Of a stretch of 64,000 bases of DNA, positions 1 to 8,545 are shown one piece after another (within the stretch, counting starts at the first letter, position 1; the number at the start of each line of letters is the position of its first letter). The DNA comes from Alphaproteobacteria bacterium (GTDB lineage Bacteria; Pseudomonadota; Alphaproteobacteria; Reyranellales; Reyranellaceae). The stretch spans positions 1 through 64,000 of the forward strand of contig JAFKFK010000015.1 in NCBI GenBank assembly GCA_017307275.1, written 5' to 3'. The translations under genes were made by a program, and so were the position numbers. The notes below the pieces were generated by a model. That model searched no databases. It was given only the letters and a program-made list of their open reading frames with translations, and was not told the DNA's origin.

Positions 1-266
1 TTGGCGATAGGGAAGTCGACGACGTCCTTGGCCGTCACCACGGCCTTCACGCCGGGATGGGCCTCCGCCTTGGCGGTATTGATCGACTTGATGCGCGCGT
101 GCGGATGCGGGCTGCGCAGCACCTTGCCCCAGATCATGCCGGGCATGGTCGTGTCGGCGGCGTAGGCGGCGCGGCCTGTCACCTTGTCGGCGCCGTCGGG
201 GCGGATCGTACTCTTGCCGATCCACTTGTTGTCGCCGCCTGCGGTAGTCGTCGTGGTGGTGCTCAT
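1..266 (-). CDS. CO/xanthine dehydrogenase-type molybdopterin-binding large subunit, N-terminal fragment
   Basis: Only the first 88 codons lie in the window; the gene runs off the left edge. The readable N-terminus (WIGKSTIRPDGADKVTG, then a Y-A-A-D-T segment and an R-S-P-H-P-H-A motif) is typical of the aldehyde oxidase/xanthine dehydrogenase a/b hammerhead domain of the molybdenum-binding large subunit. Its ATG overlaps the stop of the upstream iron-sulfur subunit (ATGA), and the medium-small-large order matches coxMSL of aerobic CO dehydrogenases. The active-site loop that separates true CO dehydrogenase (AYxCSFR) from other family members lies outside the window, so the substrate cannot be assigned. 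The protein would be a cytoplasmic or membrane-associated heterotrimer component. Confidence 0.85.
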   Translation of the reverse strand, partial: MSTTTTTTAGGDNKWIGKSTIRPDGADKVTGRAAYAADTTMPGMIWGKVLRSPHPHARIKSINTAKAEAHPGVKAVVTAKDVVDFPIA

Positions 267-742
267 CGTGCGCCTCCCCTCATGTCGGCAGCCGTTTCCA
301 TGACGGCGCGGACGATCTTGTCGTAACCCGTGCAGCGGCAGAGATTGCCCGCCAGCCAGAAGCGGACTTCGTGCTCGGTCGGGTCGGGATTGCGTTCGAG
401 CAGCGACTTCGCCGCCATCAGTACGCCGGGCGTGCAGATGCCGCACTGGAGCGCCGCCATCTCGAGGAACTTGGTCTGAAGTGGATGAAGCTCCTCGCCT
501 GCCATGCCTTCGATCGTAGCGATCTGCCGGCCTTCGGCTTCGGCCGCCAGCATCAGGCAGGAACAGACGAGCCGTCCGTCGAGCGTGATGGAACAGGCGC
601 CGCAATCGCCGGAACCGCAGCCCTCCTTGCTGCCGGTAAGGCCGAGTGGCCCGCGCAGGATGTCGAGCATGCTCTGGTCGGCATCGCACAGGAATTCCTG
701 CGGCTCGCCGTTGATGGTGGTGGAAACGTGCAGCTTGGCCAT
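263..742 (-). CDS. (2Fe-2S) small subunit of a molybdenum hydroxylase (CoxS type)
   Basis: A 159-residue electron-transfer subunit carrying two [2Fe-2S] clusters. The N-terminal plant-type ferredoxin motif reads CGSGDCGACS with a further Cys in LVCSC. The C-terminal helical domain has CGICTPG and CRCTGY. Length and motif order fit CoxS and the small subunits of xanthine dehydrogenase-family enzymes. It passes electrons from the molybdenum site in the large subunit to FAD in the medium subunit. It lies 18 bases after the medium-subunit gene and overlaps the large-subunit start by 4 bases, so the three are surely one operon. The ligand set is complete, so the protein should be functional. Confidence 0.95.
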   Translation of the reverse strand: MAKLHVSTTINGEPQEFLCDADQSMLDILRGPLGLTGSKEGCGSGDCGACSITLDGRLVCSCLMLAAEAEGRQIATIEGMAGEELHPLQTKFLEMAALQCGICTPGVLMAAKSLLERNPDPTEHEVRFWLAGNLCRCTGYDKIVRAVMETAADMRGGAR

Positions 743-760
743 GTGTTCGGTTCCTCGATC

Positions 761-1630
761 TCAGTTGCCTTGGGCGCGCGCAGCGGCAATGGCCGCGGTG
801 CGCTTCAGCAGCACGCCGGCGATCTGGGTGCGGTAAGCAATGGTGCCGCGCTTGTCGTCGATCGGACGGCAGGCGGCGCGGCAGGCATTGGCAGCCTTAT
901 CGAGGGCCGCTTCGTCGAGCTTGGAGCCGATCAAGGCCTTGGCTGCGTCCTCGACCAGCAGCACGGTCGGCGCGACAGCGCCAAGGCCGACGCGTGCAGC
1001 AGTACAGATGCCCTTCTCTAGGGTCAGGCTGACGCCACAGCCGACAACCGCGATATCCATCTCCGTGCGCGGGATCATGCGCAGATAGGCATCGCTCGAT
1101 CCCTTGGGACGTACCGGCAACGCAAAGCTCACGACGATCTCGCCGGGTTCGAGATTGAGACGGCCCGGCCCCTTGGGGACCGCTTCGACGGGCAGCTCCC
1201 GCCGCCCCTTCGGTCCCTGGATCGTGACGATGGCGCCGGCCGCGACCATGGCGGGCACGCTGTCACCGGCGGGCGAGCCATTGCAGAGATTGCCACCAGC
1301 CGTTGCGCGCCCCTGGATTTGCGTCGAACCGATCAGGTTCGCGGCCTCCACGACGCCCGGCCAGACCTTCTTGAGCTTGGGATGCTCGCGCAGCGTCGCG
1401 CCGGATACGGCGGCACCAACGCGGAAGCCGCCGCCGGCGGTCTCCTCGATGGCGGTCATCTCGCCGATCTTCTTGATGTCGATGATGGTATGCGGCGTCA
1501 CCGTCCCGGCGCGCATCTGGACCAGGAGATCGGTTCCACCGGCCAGGATGCGGCCCTTCCCGGCACTGGCCGCGAAGGCCTGCACCGCCTCGTCCAGCGT
1601 TCGCGGAGCTAGGTACTGAATATCGGTCAT
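761..1630 (-). CDS. FAD-binding medium subunit of a molybdenum hydroxylase (CoxM type)
   Basis: A 289-residue FAD subunit. The N-terminal FAD-binding motif AGGTDLLVQMR and the second signature TAGGNLCNGSPAGD are both present, followed by the CO dehydrogenase flavoprotein C-terminal domain. It is the first gene of the medium-small-large operon. The frame stays open for 13 codons further upstream, but homologues start at MTDIQYL and a purine-rich GGAAAGGG precedes this ATG, so 1630 was chosen. The 186 bases upstream, to the DUF1428 gene, should hold the operon promoter; no confident promoter was identified there. Confidence 0.93.
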   Translation of the reverse strand: MTDIQYLAPRTLDEAVQAFAASAGKGRILAGGTDLLVQMRAGTVTPHTIIDIKKIGEMTAIEETAGGGFRVGAAVSGATLREHPKLKKVWPGVVEAANLIGSTQIQGRATAGGNLCNGSPAGDSVPAMVAAGAIVTIQGPKGRRELPVEAVPKGPGRLNLEPGEIVVSFALPVRPKGSSDAYLRMIPRTEMDIAVVGCGVSLTLEKGICTAARVGLGAVAPTVLLVEDAAKALIGSKLDEAALDKAANACRAACRPIDDKRGTIAYRTQIAGVLLKRTAAIAAARAQGN

Positions 1631-1776
1631 GCTGCTGAAGCCCTTTCCATCCCGCGCGCGCTTGTGCACGTCGTTGCGTTCTTGATGGCAGGCTAAAGCG
1701 GGATGTTACCTCACGGCAAGCAGCGTGTGCCGTCTGCTTCCGTTTTGAGCAGCGATTGGAAAGGTCGAGGTGTGAA

Positions 1777-1802
1777 ACCGGGCGATTCCTAAACCGCCCG
1801 GT
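1777..1802 (-). terminator. Stem-loop downstream of the DUF1428 gene
   Basis: A perfect 8-bp inverted repeat (ACCGGGCG / CGCCCGGT) with a 10-base loop lies 15 bases after the stop of the minus-strand DUF1428 gene. Read on the minus strand it is followed only by TTCACACC, a poor T-tract. It may be a weak intrinsic terminator separating that gene from the coxMSL-like operon. Confidence 0.35.
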
Positions 1803-1816
1803 CCCGTGGAGACTGC

Positions 1817-2530
1817 TTAAACGTCGAGGATCGGGGCAAAGCCGCCATAGATCATGCGTTTGCCGTCGAACGGCATCGCCCGGCCCTGCAGACGGGAATC
1901 GGCCATCATCTTCTCCCAGCCGGCGTTACGCACTTCCTTGGAAGGCCATTCGATCCAGGAATAGACGACCTGCTCGTCGCCAGTCGCCTTCACCGCCCCC
2001 TTGAAATCGGTGACCTTCCCGTCAGGCACGGCATCGCCCCAAGCCTCGACGACACGGACGGCGCCGAATTCCTTGAACATGGCCGCCGTCTTGGTCGCCA
2101 TATCGCGATAGGCCTCCTTGTTGCCGGCCGGCACCGGTATCAGGCAGCCGTCGACGTAGCCCGTCGTGCCCGATGCACGCTCGTCGATCAGAGATGCGAA
2201 ACCACCGTAGATCATGCGCTGGCCGTCGAAGGGCATGTTGCTGCCCATATCCTTCATGCGCGGGTCGCTCATCATCTTGGCGTTCGCTGCGTCGTGCGCT
2301 TCCTTGCTGGGAAATTCGAGCCAGGAGAAGACGACGACCTCGTCCGGCTTGGCCTTCACCGCGCCCTTGAAGTCTGTGACCTTGCCGTCCGGCACATCGT
2401 CACCCCAGGCCTCGACCATGCGGGTTGCGCCGAATTCCTTGAACAGCGGCGCCGCGTCGGCTGCGTGCTTGCGATAGGTCTCCTTGTTGGCTGCGGGGAC
2501 AGCGACAACGAATCCGCTCACGTAGGACAT
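1817..2530 (-). CDS. Tandem DUF1428 domain protein
   Basis: A 237-residue protein made of two DUF1428 (YbaA-like) domains, residues 1-115 and 124-235. Both copies carry EAWGD.VPDGKVTDFKGAV and MPFDG.RMIYGGFA, so this is a clear internal duplication. DUF1428 proteins are usually single-domain, about 115-120 residues, with a dimeric a+b barrel fold and no settled function. The double copy would form a one-chain pseudo-dimer. The start is supported by AGGAG six bases before ATG. It is divergent from a MarR gene, with a 12-bp palindrome between them, so it is probably the target of that regulator. Confidence 0.9.
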   Translation of the reverse strand: MSYVSGFVVAVPAANKETYRKHAADAAPLFKEFGATRMVEAWGDDVPDGKVTDFKGAVKAKPDEVVVFSWLEFPSKEAHDAANAKMMSDPRMKDMGSNMPFDGQRMIYGGFASLIDERASGTTGYVDGCLIPVPAGNKEAYRDMATKTAAMFKEFGAVRVVEAWGDAVPDGKVTDFKGAVKATGDEQVVYSWIEWPSKEVRNAGWEKMMADSRLQGRAMPFDGKRMIYGGFAPILDV

Positions 2531-2569
2531 GCTCTACTCCTGCTGCTCTGGGTGGGCTTGACGTAATGA

Positions 2570-2581
2570 GTTGATATCAAC
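2570..2581. promoter_or_regulatory. 12-bp palindrome, candidate MarR operator
   Basis: GTTGATATCAAC is a perfect palindrome in the 62-base gap between the divergent DUF1428 and MarR genes. AT-rich palindromes of this size are typical MarR-family sites. It sits 11 bases before the MarR start and about 40 bases before the DUF1428 start, so binding could control both. The operator role is inferred. Confidence 0.55.
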
Positions 2582-2592
2582 ATAAATACATC

Positions 2593-3039
2593 ATGTCAAA
2601 GCTCGCGGCCGTCACATTCGAGATGACGGAATATGTACGTGACCACTGCCTGTGCCTCGCCGCTCAACGCGTGGCCCGCACCCTGGCGCGCCGCTTCGAC
2701 GACGCGCTGCGGCCGGTCGGACTGACCAGCGGGCAATTCTCGCTGCTGATGTCCCTCAATCAACCCGTTCCACCGTCGATCGGTTCCATCGCGGCCTTGC
2801 TGGCGATGGATCGCACGACGCTTACGGCGAACCTCAAGCCGCTTGAGCGGCGCGGTCTGGCAGAGACCAAAGTCGACCCCGCCGACCGGCGTGGGCGGTT
2901 GGTGATCCTGACGGCGCCCGGTCGTAAGCTACTGCAGGATGCTTTGCCGATCTGGCAGCGCACCCAGGAAGAGGTCGACGGCCTTCTGCTTCAGACCGAC
3001 GCTGGCATTGTCCGCGAGGGCTTGCGCGCGCTGGCCTAG
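2593..3039 (+). CDS. MarR family transcriptional regulator
   Basis: A 148-residue winged-helix regulator. The recognition-helix region (IGSIAALLAMDRTTLTANLK) is followed by the wing motif DPADRRGRLVILT, characteristic of MarR. MarR proteins are dimeric repressors released by small ligands or oxidation. The CLCLAAQ segment near the N-terminus has two cysteines that could sense oxidants, but this is speculative. The start could also be residue 11 (ATG at 2623); neither has a strong ribosome-binding site. It is divergent from the double DUF1428 gene and probably regulates it and itself. Its 3' end overlaps the stop of the convergent TPR gene by 4 bases. Confidence 0.9.
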   Translation: MSKLAAVTFEMTEYVRDHCLCLAAQRVARTLARRFDDALRPVGLTSGQFSLLMSLNQPVPPSIGSIAALLAMDRTTLTANLKPLERRGLAETKVDPADRRGRLVILTAPGRKLLQDALPIWQRTQEEVDGLLLQTDAGIVREGLRALA

Positions 3040-5546
3040 CGCACGCCGTACTTGGCGAATTCGCTGCCGATGTTCGGCTGAATTCCCGTCGCGGTCGTCA
3101 TGTCATTGATGCCTGCGGGGGCCTCTCCCCTCTTCGACTTGGCGAAACCACGGCCATAGAGTGCCCGGGCGCGGCTGGGGTCGAGCTTGAGCGACGCATC
3201 GTACTCCGCGATCGCCTTGTCGTAGTATTTTTGCTTCAGGTAGATCAGCCCCATGTTGTCGCGCGTATACGGATCGCCGGGCTGCAGTGCCAGCGCTTCC
3301 CTGCAATCAGCCAGTGCGCCGTCGAGATCCAGCCCCATCACGGCTCGTGTCAGGCAACGATTGTTGAGAGCCGGTCCCATCTTCGGATCGAGCTTCAAGG
3401 CCTCGTCGTAGTCGCTGACGGCCTTGGCGTAGTCGCCCGTGCTGAAATAGGCGATGCCGCGATTGAGGAACAGATTGGGGTCCTTCGGCCGCAGCCGGAT
3501 CGCCTGATTGAGGTCGTCGATTGCGTAGTTGTAGTCGCCGAGACTGCTGTAGAGCGCGGCTCGGCTGGCATAGATGCGTGGATTGTTGCTGTCGGTGCGC
3601 AGGGCGTCGCTGTAGTCGCCGATTGCCCTCGCCGTGTCACCGCGCAGCGCCATCACCTGGGCGCGATAGAGCAGAGCCGTTGCGTTGCCCGGTGACAGCT
3701 TCAGGGCCGCGTCGATGTCGGTCAGGGCTTGGGTGAAATCCTTCTTCAGGCCGTAGGCAAAGCCGCGTTGCGTCAGGGCGTTGATGTCGTCGGGGCTGAT
3801 CTTGAGCGCACGATCGAAGTCCTCGATGGCTTCGTCGTATTTGCTCTTGAAGAGCAGCGCCATGCCGCGATTGATGTAGGTCAGCGGCTCCTTGGGGTCG
3901 AGCCTGATTGCCTCCGAATAGTCGTTGATCGCGTTGTCGTAATCGTCGACGCGATGGTAGGCGGTGCCACGCTCGAAATAGATCGAGGCGACACCCGGCG
4001 CGAGTTTGATGGCCCGCTCGAGATCGGCCGTCGCTTCCTTGGCGCGGTCCATCTTCAGGTAGGCGGCGCCCCGGCCGAGGTAAGGTCGCGGATCCTTCTC
4101 GTTGATCTCCAGGGCCGCTTCGAAGTCCTTAACGGCGGCGTCGTAATCCTGCTTGTCGACCATCGCCATGCCGCGCTGATAGTAGGCATTGGCGACCTGA
4201 TCGGCGGTCTGAGCAGCTTCGGGATCGGGCGCCGAGCCCGTCTTTCGCGCCATCCGCAGAATGTCGGCCGTCTGGAGGCCCAGGCGAATGGCTTCGGTAA
4301 AGTCGGCGATGGCGCGATCGGCATCGTTCTTCTGGCGCCACGTGACGCCGCGGTTGACCAGCGCGTTGATCTCCTTGGGATTGAGCTTCAATGCCAGATC
4401 GAAGTCGGCAATCGCCTCGTCGAACTTGCCCTTCTTCGTGTAGTAGACGATGCCACGGTTGACGAGCGGCGCCGGGTCCTTGGGCGTCAGCTCGTGGGCG
4501 ATCGTATAGTCTTCGAGCGCATGATCGGCATCGCCGATGCGATGATAGGCGATACCGCGCTGGGCATGGGCAAAGGCCTGGCCCGGCGTCAGTTTGATAC
4601 CCGCGCTGAAGTCGGCGATCGCAGCATGGACGTCATTCTTGTACATGTACGACGCGCCGCGACCGACATACGGGGATGCGTCCTGCGGATTGAGGCGGAT
4701 CGACTCCGAGAAATCGGCGATCGCCTTGTTGTAGTCGGTCTTGTCGTACCAGGCGAGGCCGCGCTGGAAATAGGCGAAGGCAGCCTGCAAGGCGATGCGC
4801 TTCCTGTTGTCGTCGTTCGTCGGCGCGAGCTGGCTGGTCACCGAGTCGGGTACCAGCTTGACCTCTACCGGGTCGATCTTCTCGGGCAGCAGTTTGATCG
4901 CCGTCGTGAAATCCTGGATCGCCTTGTCGAGTTCGCCCTTGCGACGATGGACGATGCCGCGGTTGATGTAGGCGCTGATCTCTCGCTGATTGATCTTGAT
5001 GGCCGCATTGAAATCGGCGATCGCGCCCTCGTTGTTGTCCTTCCTGGTGTAGAGGACGACGCCGCGGTTGATCAGCGGCAAGGTTTCGCGCGGTGCCAGC
5101 CGGATCGCATCGCTATAGTCGAGGATCGCCCGGTCAGCTTCGCCGATTGTCTGATAGACGACACCACGTTGAATGTAGAGCTGCGCGTTGAGCGGCGAAG
5201 CGGTGATCGCATCGGTGAAGATCTTGATCGCCTGACGGTAGTCCGCCTTCGAGCGCTTGTCGCTGTCGGGGCCGCTCTCCGCCAGTCCACGATTGAGGTA
5301 GGCCAGTGCCAGCGCGCCACCGCTCAGCGTTCCCTTGGTAATGGCCTCAGTGCAAGCGGAGACCTTCGTGGCAGCATCGGCGCCAGTCAGGCCGTAGCAG
5401 ATATCTGCCGGCGTCGGCGTCTTGTTCGCCGCGGCAGGCTGTTGCGGTTGCGGCTTCTGCTGCGCCACCACCGCCGCATTGCCGAATACAAGACCGACGG
5501 CGCAGGCGGCCAATGCCCACGCCGTTCGATGCGCGAAACCCCACAT
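3036..5546 (-). CDS. Exported tetratricopeptide repeat protein with about 20 TPR units
   Basis: An 836-residue protein with an N-terminal Sec signal peptide (cleavage likely after VVA at residue 28), a Gln/Pro-rich linker, then about 20 TPR units of about 34 residues. Most units carry the N-R-G or Q-R-G signature (LYIQRGVVY, PLVNRGIVY, TYINRGMAL) and D.AI.D(Y/F) helices. Two longer inserts break the array (around residues 240-260 and 420-440). TPR arrays are protein-binding scaffolds. No catalytic domain is visible, so the partner is unknown. The start has GAGGA with a 6-base spacer; an open frame continues 93 codons upstream but would bury the signal peptide. It is monocistronic and convergent with the MarR gene. 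Confidence 0.88.
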   Translation of the reverse strand: MWGFAHRTAWALAACAVGLVFGNAAVVAQQKPQPQQPAAANKTPTPADICYGLTGADAATKVSACTEAITKGTLSGGALALAYLNRGLAESGPDSDKRSKADYRQAIKIFTDAITASPLNAQLYIQRGVVYQTIGEADRAILDYSDAIRLAPRETLPLINRGVVLYTRKDNNEGAIADFNAAIKINQREISAYINRGIVHRRKGELDKAIQDFTTAIKLLPEKIDPVEVKLVPDSVTSQLAPTNDDNRKRIALQAAFAYFQRGLAWYDKTDYNKAIADFSESIRLNPQDASPYVGRGASYMYKNDVHAAIADFSAGIKLTPGQAFAHAQRGIAYHRIGDADHALEDYTIAHELTPKDPAPLVNRGIVYYTKKGKFDEAIADFDLALKLNPKEINALVNRGVTWRQKNDADRAIADFTEAIRLGLQTADILRMARKTGSAPDPEAAQTADQVANAYYQRGMAMVDKQDYDAAVKDFEAALEINEKDPRPYLGRGAAYLKMDRAKEATADLERAIKLAPGVASIYFERGTAYHRVDDYDNAINDYSEAIRLDPKEPLTYINRGMALLFKSKYDEAIEDFDRALKISPDDINALTQRGFAYGLKKDFTQALTDIDAALKLSPGNATALLYRAQVMALRGDTARAIGDYSDALRTDSNNPRIYASRAALYSSLGDYNYAIDDLNQAIRLRPKDPNLFLNRGIAYFSTGDYAKAVSDYDEALKLDPKMGPALNNRCLTRAVMGLDLDGALADCREALALQPGDPYTRDNMGLIYLKQKYYDKAIAEYDASLKLDPSRARALYGRGFAKSKRGEAPAGINDMTTATGIQPNIGSEFAKYGVR

Positions 5547-5740
5547 GATCCATCCTCGTGCCACCGCAGCGCTCCCACAGCTCCGCAGTCGATAGGCGAA
5601 AATCGCCAATAAGCCGCCTTTTCGGGCATTTATGTGGGCGTGGCAAGCTGCGACCGCCGTGAACAAACTGCAGTCGACGGAAGCTGGGTGCTTTGGCAGG
5701 CTCCGGTCCCCTAGAAAAAAGCAAAGGGAGGAAAAGAGAA

Positions 5741-6745
5741 ATGACTGAACGAAAGAATGTGATTGGACGTCGTACCCTCGTCGGCGGTCTTGCCGGCGGA
5801 ATGGCCGCGGCGGTGCTAGGAGCACCAGCCATTGTTTCTGCCCAAGGGACCTATCCCAATAAGGCTGTTCGCTACATCAACCCCTTCCCCGCCGGTGGCG
5901 CCACCGACACGCTTTCACGCATCTTCTGCGCGAAGCTCTCGGAACTGAGCGGCCAGCAATGGATCGTCGAGAATAAGGGGGGCTCGGGCGGCAATGTTGG
6001 CATGGAGGCGCTGATGCAGTCGCCGCCGGACGGCTACACGCTGGGCCTGGGCGGCATTGCCAGCCATGCGATCTCGCCGTCGCTCTACGCCAAGCTGCCG
6101 TTCAATGCGAAGACGGACTTCACCTTCGTCTCGAGGATTTGGCAGCTCCCCAACATGCTGGTCGTCAATCTCGACATACCGGCGAAGACGGTCGCGGAGT
6201 TGATCGCATTCCTGAAGAAGAACCCCGGCAAATACTCCTATGGTTCGGCCGGCAATGGCACGACCCTCCATCTCTCGGGCGAGTTGTTCAAGATGATGGC
6301 GGGCGTCGACATCCTCCATGTGCCCTATCGTGGCGCGGCGCCGGCGATGCAGGACCTGCTGGCCGGCCAGATCCACATGATCTTCGACAACATTCCCGGA
6401 GCGTTGGCCCAGTCGCGTCCGGGCAAGGTGCGCCCCCTCGGCGTCACGTCCAAGGAGCGCACGCCGGTGGTGCCGGACGTTCCGGCGATTGCCGAGACGC
6501 TGCCGGGGTTCGATATCAACTCGTGGACCACGCTGACCGGCCCGGCCAAGCTGCCGCCCGATGTCGTTGCGCGCCTTTCCGAGCTCTCCAAGAAAGCACT
6601 CGAAAGCGAAGACCTGAAGGCCAAGTTCCTCGACCTTGCCGCGACGGCCGTCTGGTCCTCGCCGGCCGATACGGCGGCCTACCGTGACGCCGAGGAAGCG
6701 CGGCTGGCACCGATCATCAAGGCATCGGGCGCGCGTATCGACTGA
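5741..6745 (+). CDS. Bug/TctC-type tripartite tricarboxylate transporter receptor (copy 1)
   Basis: A 334-residue periplasmic solute-binding protein of the Bug family. It has a twin-arginine-like signal (GRRTLVGGLAGG, cleavage near VSAQG), then YPNKAVRYINPFPAGG, the family signature at the start of domain 1, and the PPDGYTLG and HVPYRG motifs. These proteins bind carboxylates or amides and deliver them to TctA/TctB membrane components. No tctA or tctB is nearby, so it is an orphan. The start is fixed by AGGGAGGAA about 9 bases upstream. The next gene encodes a ThDP enzyme that could act on the imported compound. Confidence 0.92.
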   Translation: MTERKNVIGRRTLVGGLAGGMAAAVLGAPAIVSAQGTYPNKAVRYINPFPAGGATDTLSRIFCAKLSELSGQQWIVENKGGSGGNVGMEALMQSPPDGYTLGLGGIASHAISPSLYAKLPFNAKTDFTFVSRIWQLPNMLVVNLDIPAKTVAELIAFLKKNPGKYSYGSAGNGTTLHLSGELFKMMAGVDILHVPYRGAAPAMQDLLAGQIHMIFDNIPGALAQSRPGKVRPLGVTSKERTPVVPDVPAIAETLPGFDINSWTTLTGPAKLPPDVVARLSELSKKALESEDLKAKFLDLAATAVWSSPADTAAYRDAEEARLAPIIKASGARID

Positions 6746-6756
6746 CAGGAAGGAGG

Positions 6757-6788
6757 CGTCGATCCTGCCGGCAGCGGCGGGATCGACG
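6757..6788. other. Long GC-rich stem-loop after the Bug gene
   Basis: A 14-bp inverted repeat (CGTCGATCCTGCCG / CGGCGGGATCGACG) with one T:G wobble and a GCAG tetraloop lies 11 bases after the Bug stop. No T-tract follows on either strand, so it is not a textbook intrinsic terminator. It could stabilise the 3' end of the receptor mRNA, giving high receptor expression, or attenuate read-through into the ThDP enzyme gene. Confidence 0.5.
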
Positions 6789-6906
6789 AGCCACCAAAAA
6801 ATGTCCCGGCCCACGGGATCATTTCTCATATGCAGGCGCGGGAAGTAGCCTTCACGGGCGTTGAACGGCATGGTTGGTCCCGCTTCCACAACGGGCGGGC
6901 CTCTCC

Positions 6907-8544
6907 ATGAAGACACTTTCCACGGCGCAAGCTGTCGTATCGATGCTCGAAGTGAATGGCATCGACACGCTATTCTGCCTGCCCGGCGTCCAGAACGATG
7001 CGTTCTTCGACGCTCTCTACGACCGCACCAATGCCATCCGGCCAATCCATGCCCGCCACGAGCAGGCCTGTGCCTACATGGCGCTGGGCTATGCCATGGC
7101 GACAGGCAATCCCTCCGCCTATGTCGTGGTCCCCGGTCCAGGCTTCCTCAACACCACGGCCGCCCTCTCCACCGCCTATGCCGTCAATGCGCCCGTGCTG
7201 GCGCTGACCGGTCAGATCCAGCAGGCGATGATCGGGCGCAATGTCGGCATGCTGCACGAACTGCCGGACCAACTCGCCATCATGCGTGGCCTCACCAAAT
7301 GGGCCGACCGCATCCCCTCGCCCGCTGCTGCACCTGGATTGATCAACGAGGCCTTCCGCCGCCTCCTGTCGGGCCGGCAGCGCCCGGTGGCGCTCGAATG
7401 CGCGCTCGATACCTGGGCGCGCCGCGCGCCGGTCGAGCTGATGAGTACTCCGGCCGCACCCGATCCCTGTCCTGTCGACGAGGACGCCGTCGAACGCGCG
7501 GCGAAGCTGCTGGGCAGCGCCGAGCGACCGATGATCGTCGTCGGTGGCGGCGCGCAGGGCGCCGGTGAGCACGTTGCCCGCATCGCCGAGATGATCGATG
7601 CGCCGGTGATGACCGGCCGCATGGGCCAGGGCGTGATCGACGGCCGGCATCGGCTCTCCGTCACGGCGCCAGCTGGCTATCGCTTCTGGGGTGAGGCCGA
7701 TGTCGTGCTGGCCGTTGGGACGCGCCTGCAGCCGCAGCAACAGAACTGGGGCGTCGATCCTTCGCTGAAGATCATTCGTATCGACGTCGACAGCGAGGAG
7801 CTGGATCGTCAGCACAAGCCCGAGATCGGCATCGTCGGCGACGCCACAGCCACGTTGAAGGCGCTGGCCAATCGTCTGGCCGGGCACAATCGCAAGCGCA
7901 ACGGCCGCGCCGACGAAGTCGCGGAGACAAAAGCCGCCGCCAGCAAACTGATCCATGAAACTCTGTCGCCGCAGATCGCCTATCTCGAGGCACTTCGTAA
8001 AGCGTTGCCCGAAGACGGCATCCTGGTCGATGAGCTGACACAGATGGGCTATGCGGCGCGCTTCGCCTATCCAACCTACAAGTCGCGCACCTTCCTCTCG
8101 CCCGGTTACCAGGGAACCTTGGGATGGGGCTATGCGACGTCGCTCGGCGCCAAGGTGGCCAAGCCGGATACGCCGGTTGTGTCGATCAGCGGCGATGGCG
8201 GCTTCATGTTCACGGCCATGGAGATGGCGACGGCGGCGCAGCACGGGATCGGCGTGGTGGCCGTTGTCTTCAGTGACGGCGCCTATGGCAACGTGCGGCG
8301 CATCCAGCAGCAGTCCTTCAACAACCGCACCATCGCCTCGGACCTGCGCAATCCGGATTTCGTGAAGCTCGGCGAAAGCTTTGGCATTGATGCCGTGCGT
8401 GCCAATTCACCGGACGAGTTGGGCACCGCGGTCGCGCGCGGCATTGCCAAGGGCGGGCCGATGCTGATCGACTGCCCGGTCGGTCAGTTGCCCGATCCCT
8501 GGAAGCTCATCACCGTGCCGCGCAATCGTCCGCGCCGCGCCTGA
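6907..8544 (+). CDS. Thiamine diphosphate-dependent enzyme, acetolactate synthase-like
   Basis: A 545-residue protein with the three-domain POX/ALS architecture. The catalytic Glu lies in RHEQACAYMALGYA in the N-terminal PYR domain. The central Rossmann domain spans roughly residues 190-320. The ThDP/Mg motif in the C-terminal domain starts GDGGFMFT and ends in the GAYGN segment. Relatives include acetolactate synthase large subunit, benzoylformate decarboxylase and other 2-oxo acid decarboxylases. No small regulatory subunit is adjacent, which argues against biosynthetic AHAS. The start has only a weak GGGCGGGC signal; a longer frame begins 11 codons upstream. Its location after a Bug receptor suggests a catabolic 2-oxo acid reaction, but the substrate is unknown. 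Confidence 0.88.
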   Translation: MKTLSTAQAVVSMLEVNGIDTLFCLPGVQNDAFFDALYDRTNAIRPIHARHEQACAYMALGYAMATGNPSAYVVVPGPGFLNTTAALSTAYAVNAPVLALTGQIQQAMIGRNVGMLHELPDQLAIMRGLTKWADRIPSPAAAPGLINEAFRRLLSGRQRPVALECALDTWARRAPVELMSTPAAPDPCPVDEDAVERAAKLLGSAERPMIVVGGGAQGAGEHVARIAEMIDAPVMTGRMGQGVIDGRHRLSVTAPAGYRFWGEADVVLAVGTRLQPQQQNWGVDPSLKIIRIDVDSEELDRQHKPEIGIVGDATATLKALANRLAGHNRKRNGRADEVAETKAAASKLIHETLSPQIAYLEALRKALPEDGILVDELTQMGYAARFAYPTYKSRTFLSPGYQGTLGWGYATSLGAKVAKPDTPVVSISGDGGFMFTAMEMATAAQHGIGVVAVVFSDGAYGNVRRIQQQSFNNRTIASDLRNPDFVKLGESFGIDAVRANSPDELGTAVARGIAKGGPMLIDCPVGQLPDPWKLITVPRNRPRRA

Positions 8545-8545
8545 G

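Noticed and set aside
1..1630. Assigning the left-edge oxidoreductase as true CO dehydrogenase
   Set aside because: The diagnostic active-site loop of the large subunit is outside the window; only the broader family can be stated.
3729..5612. A 627-codon open frame antisense to the TPR gene
   Set aside because: It mirrors the repeat structure of the TPR array, is rich in Arg/Val/Gly/Asp patterns from reverse reading of GC-rich codons, and matches no known family.
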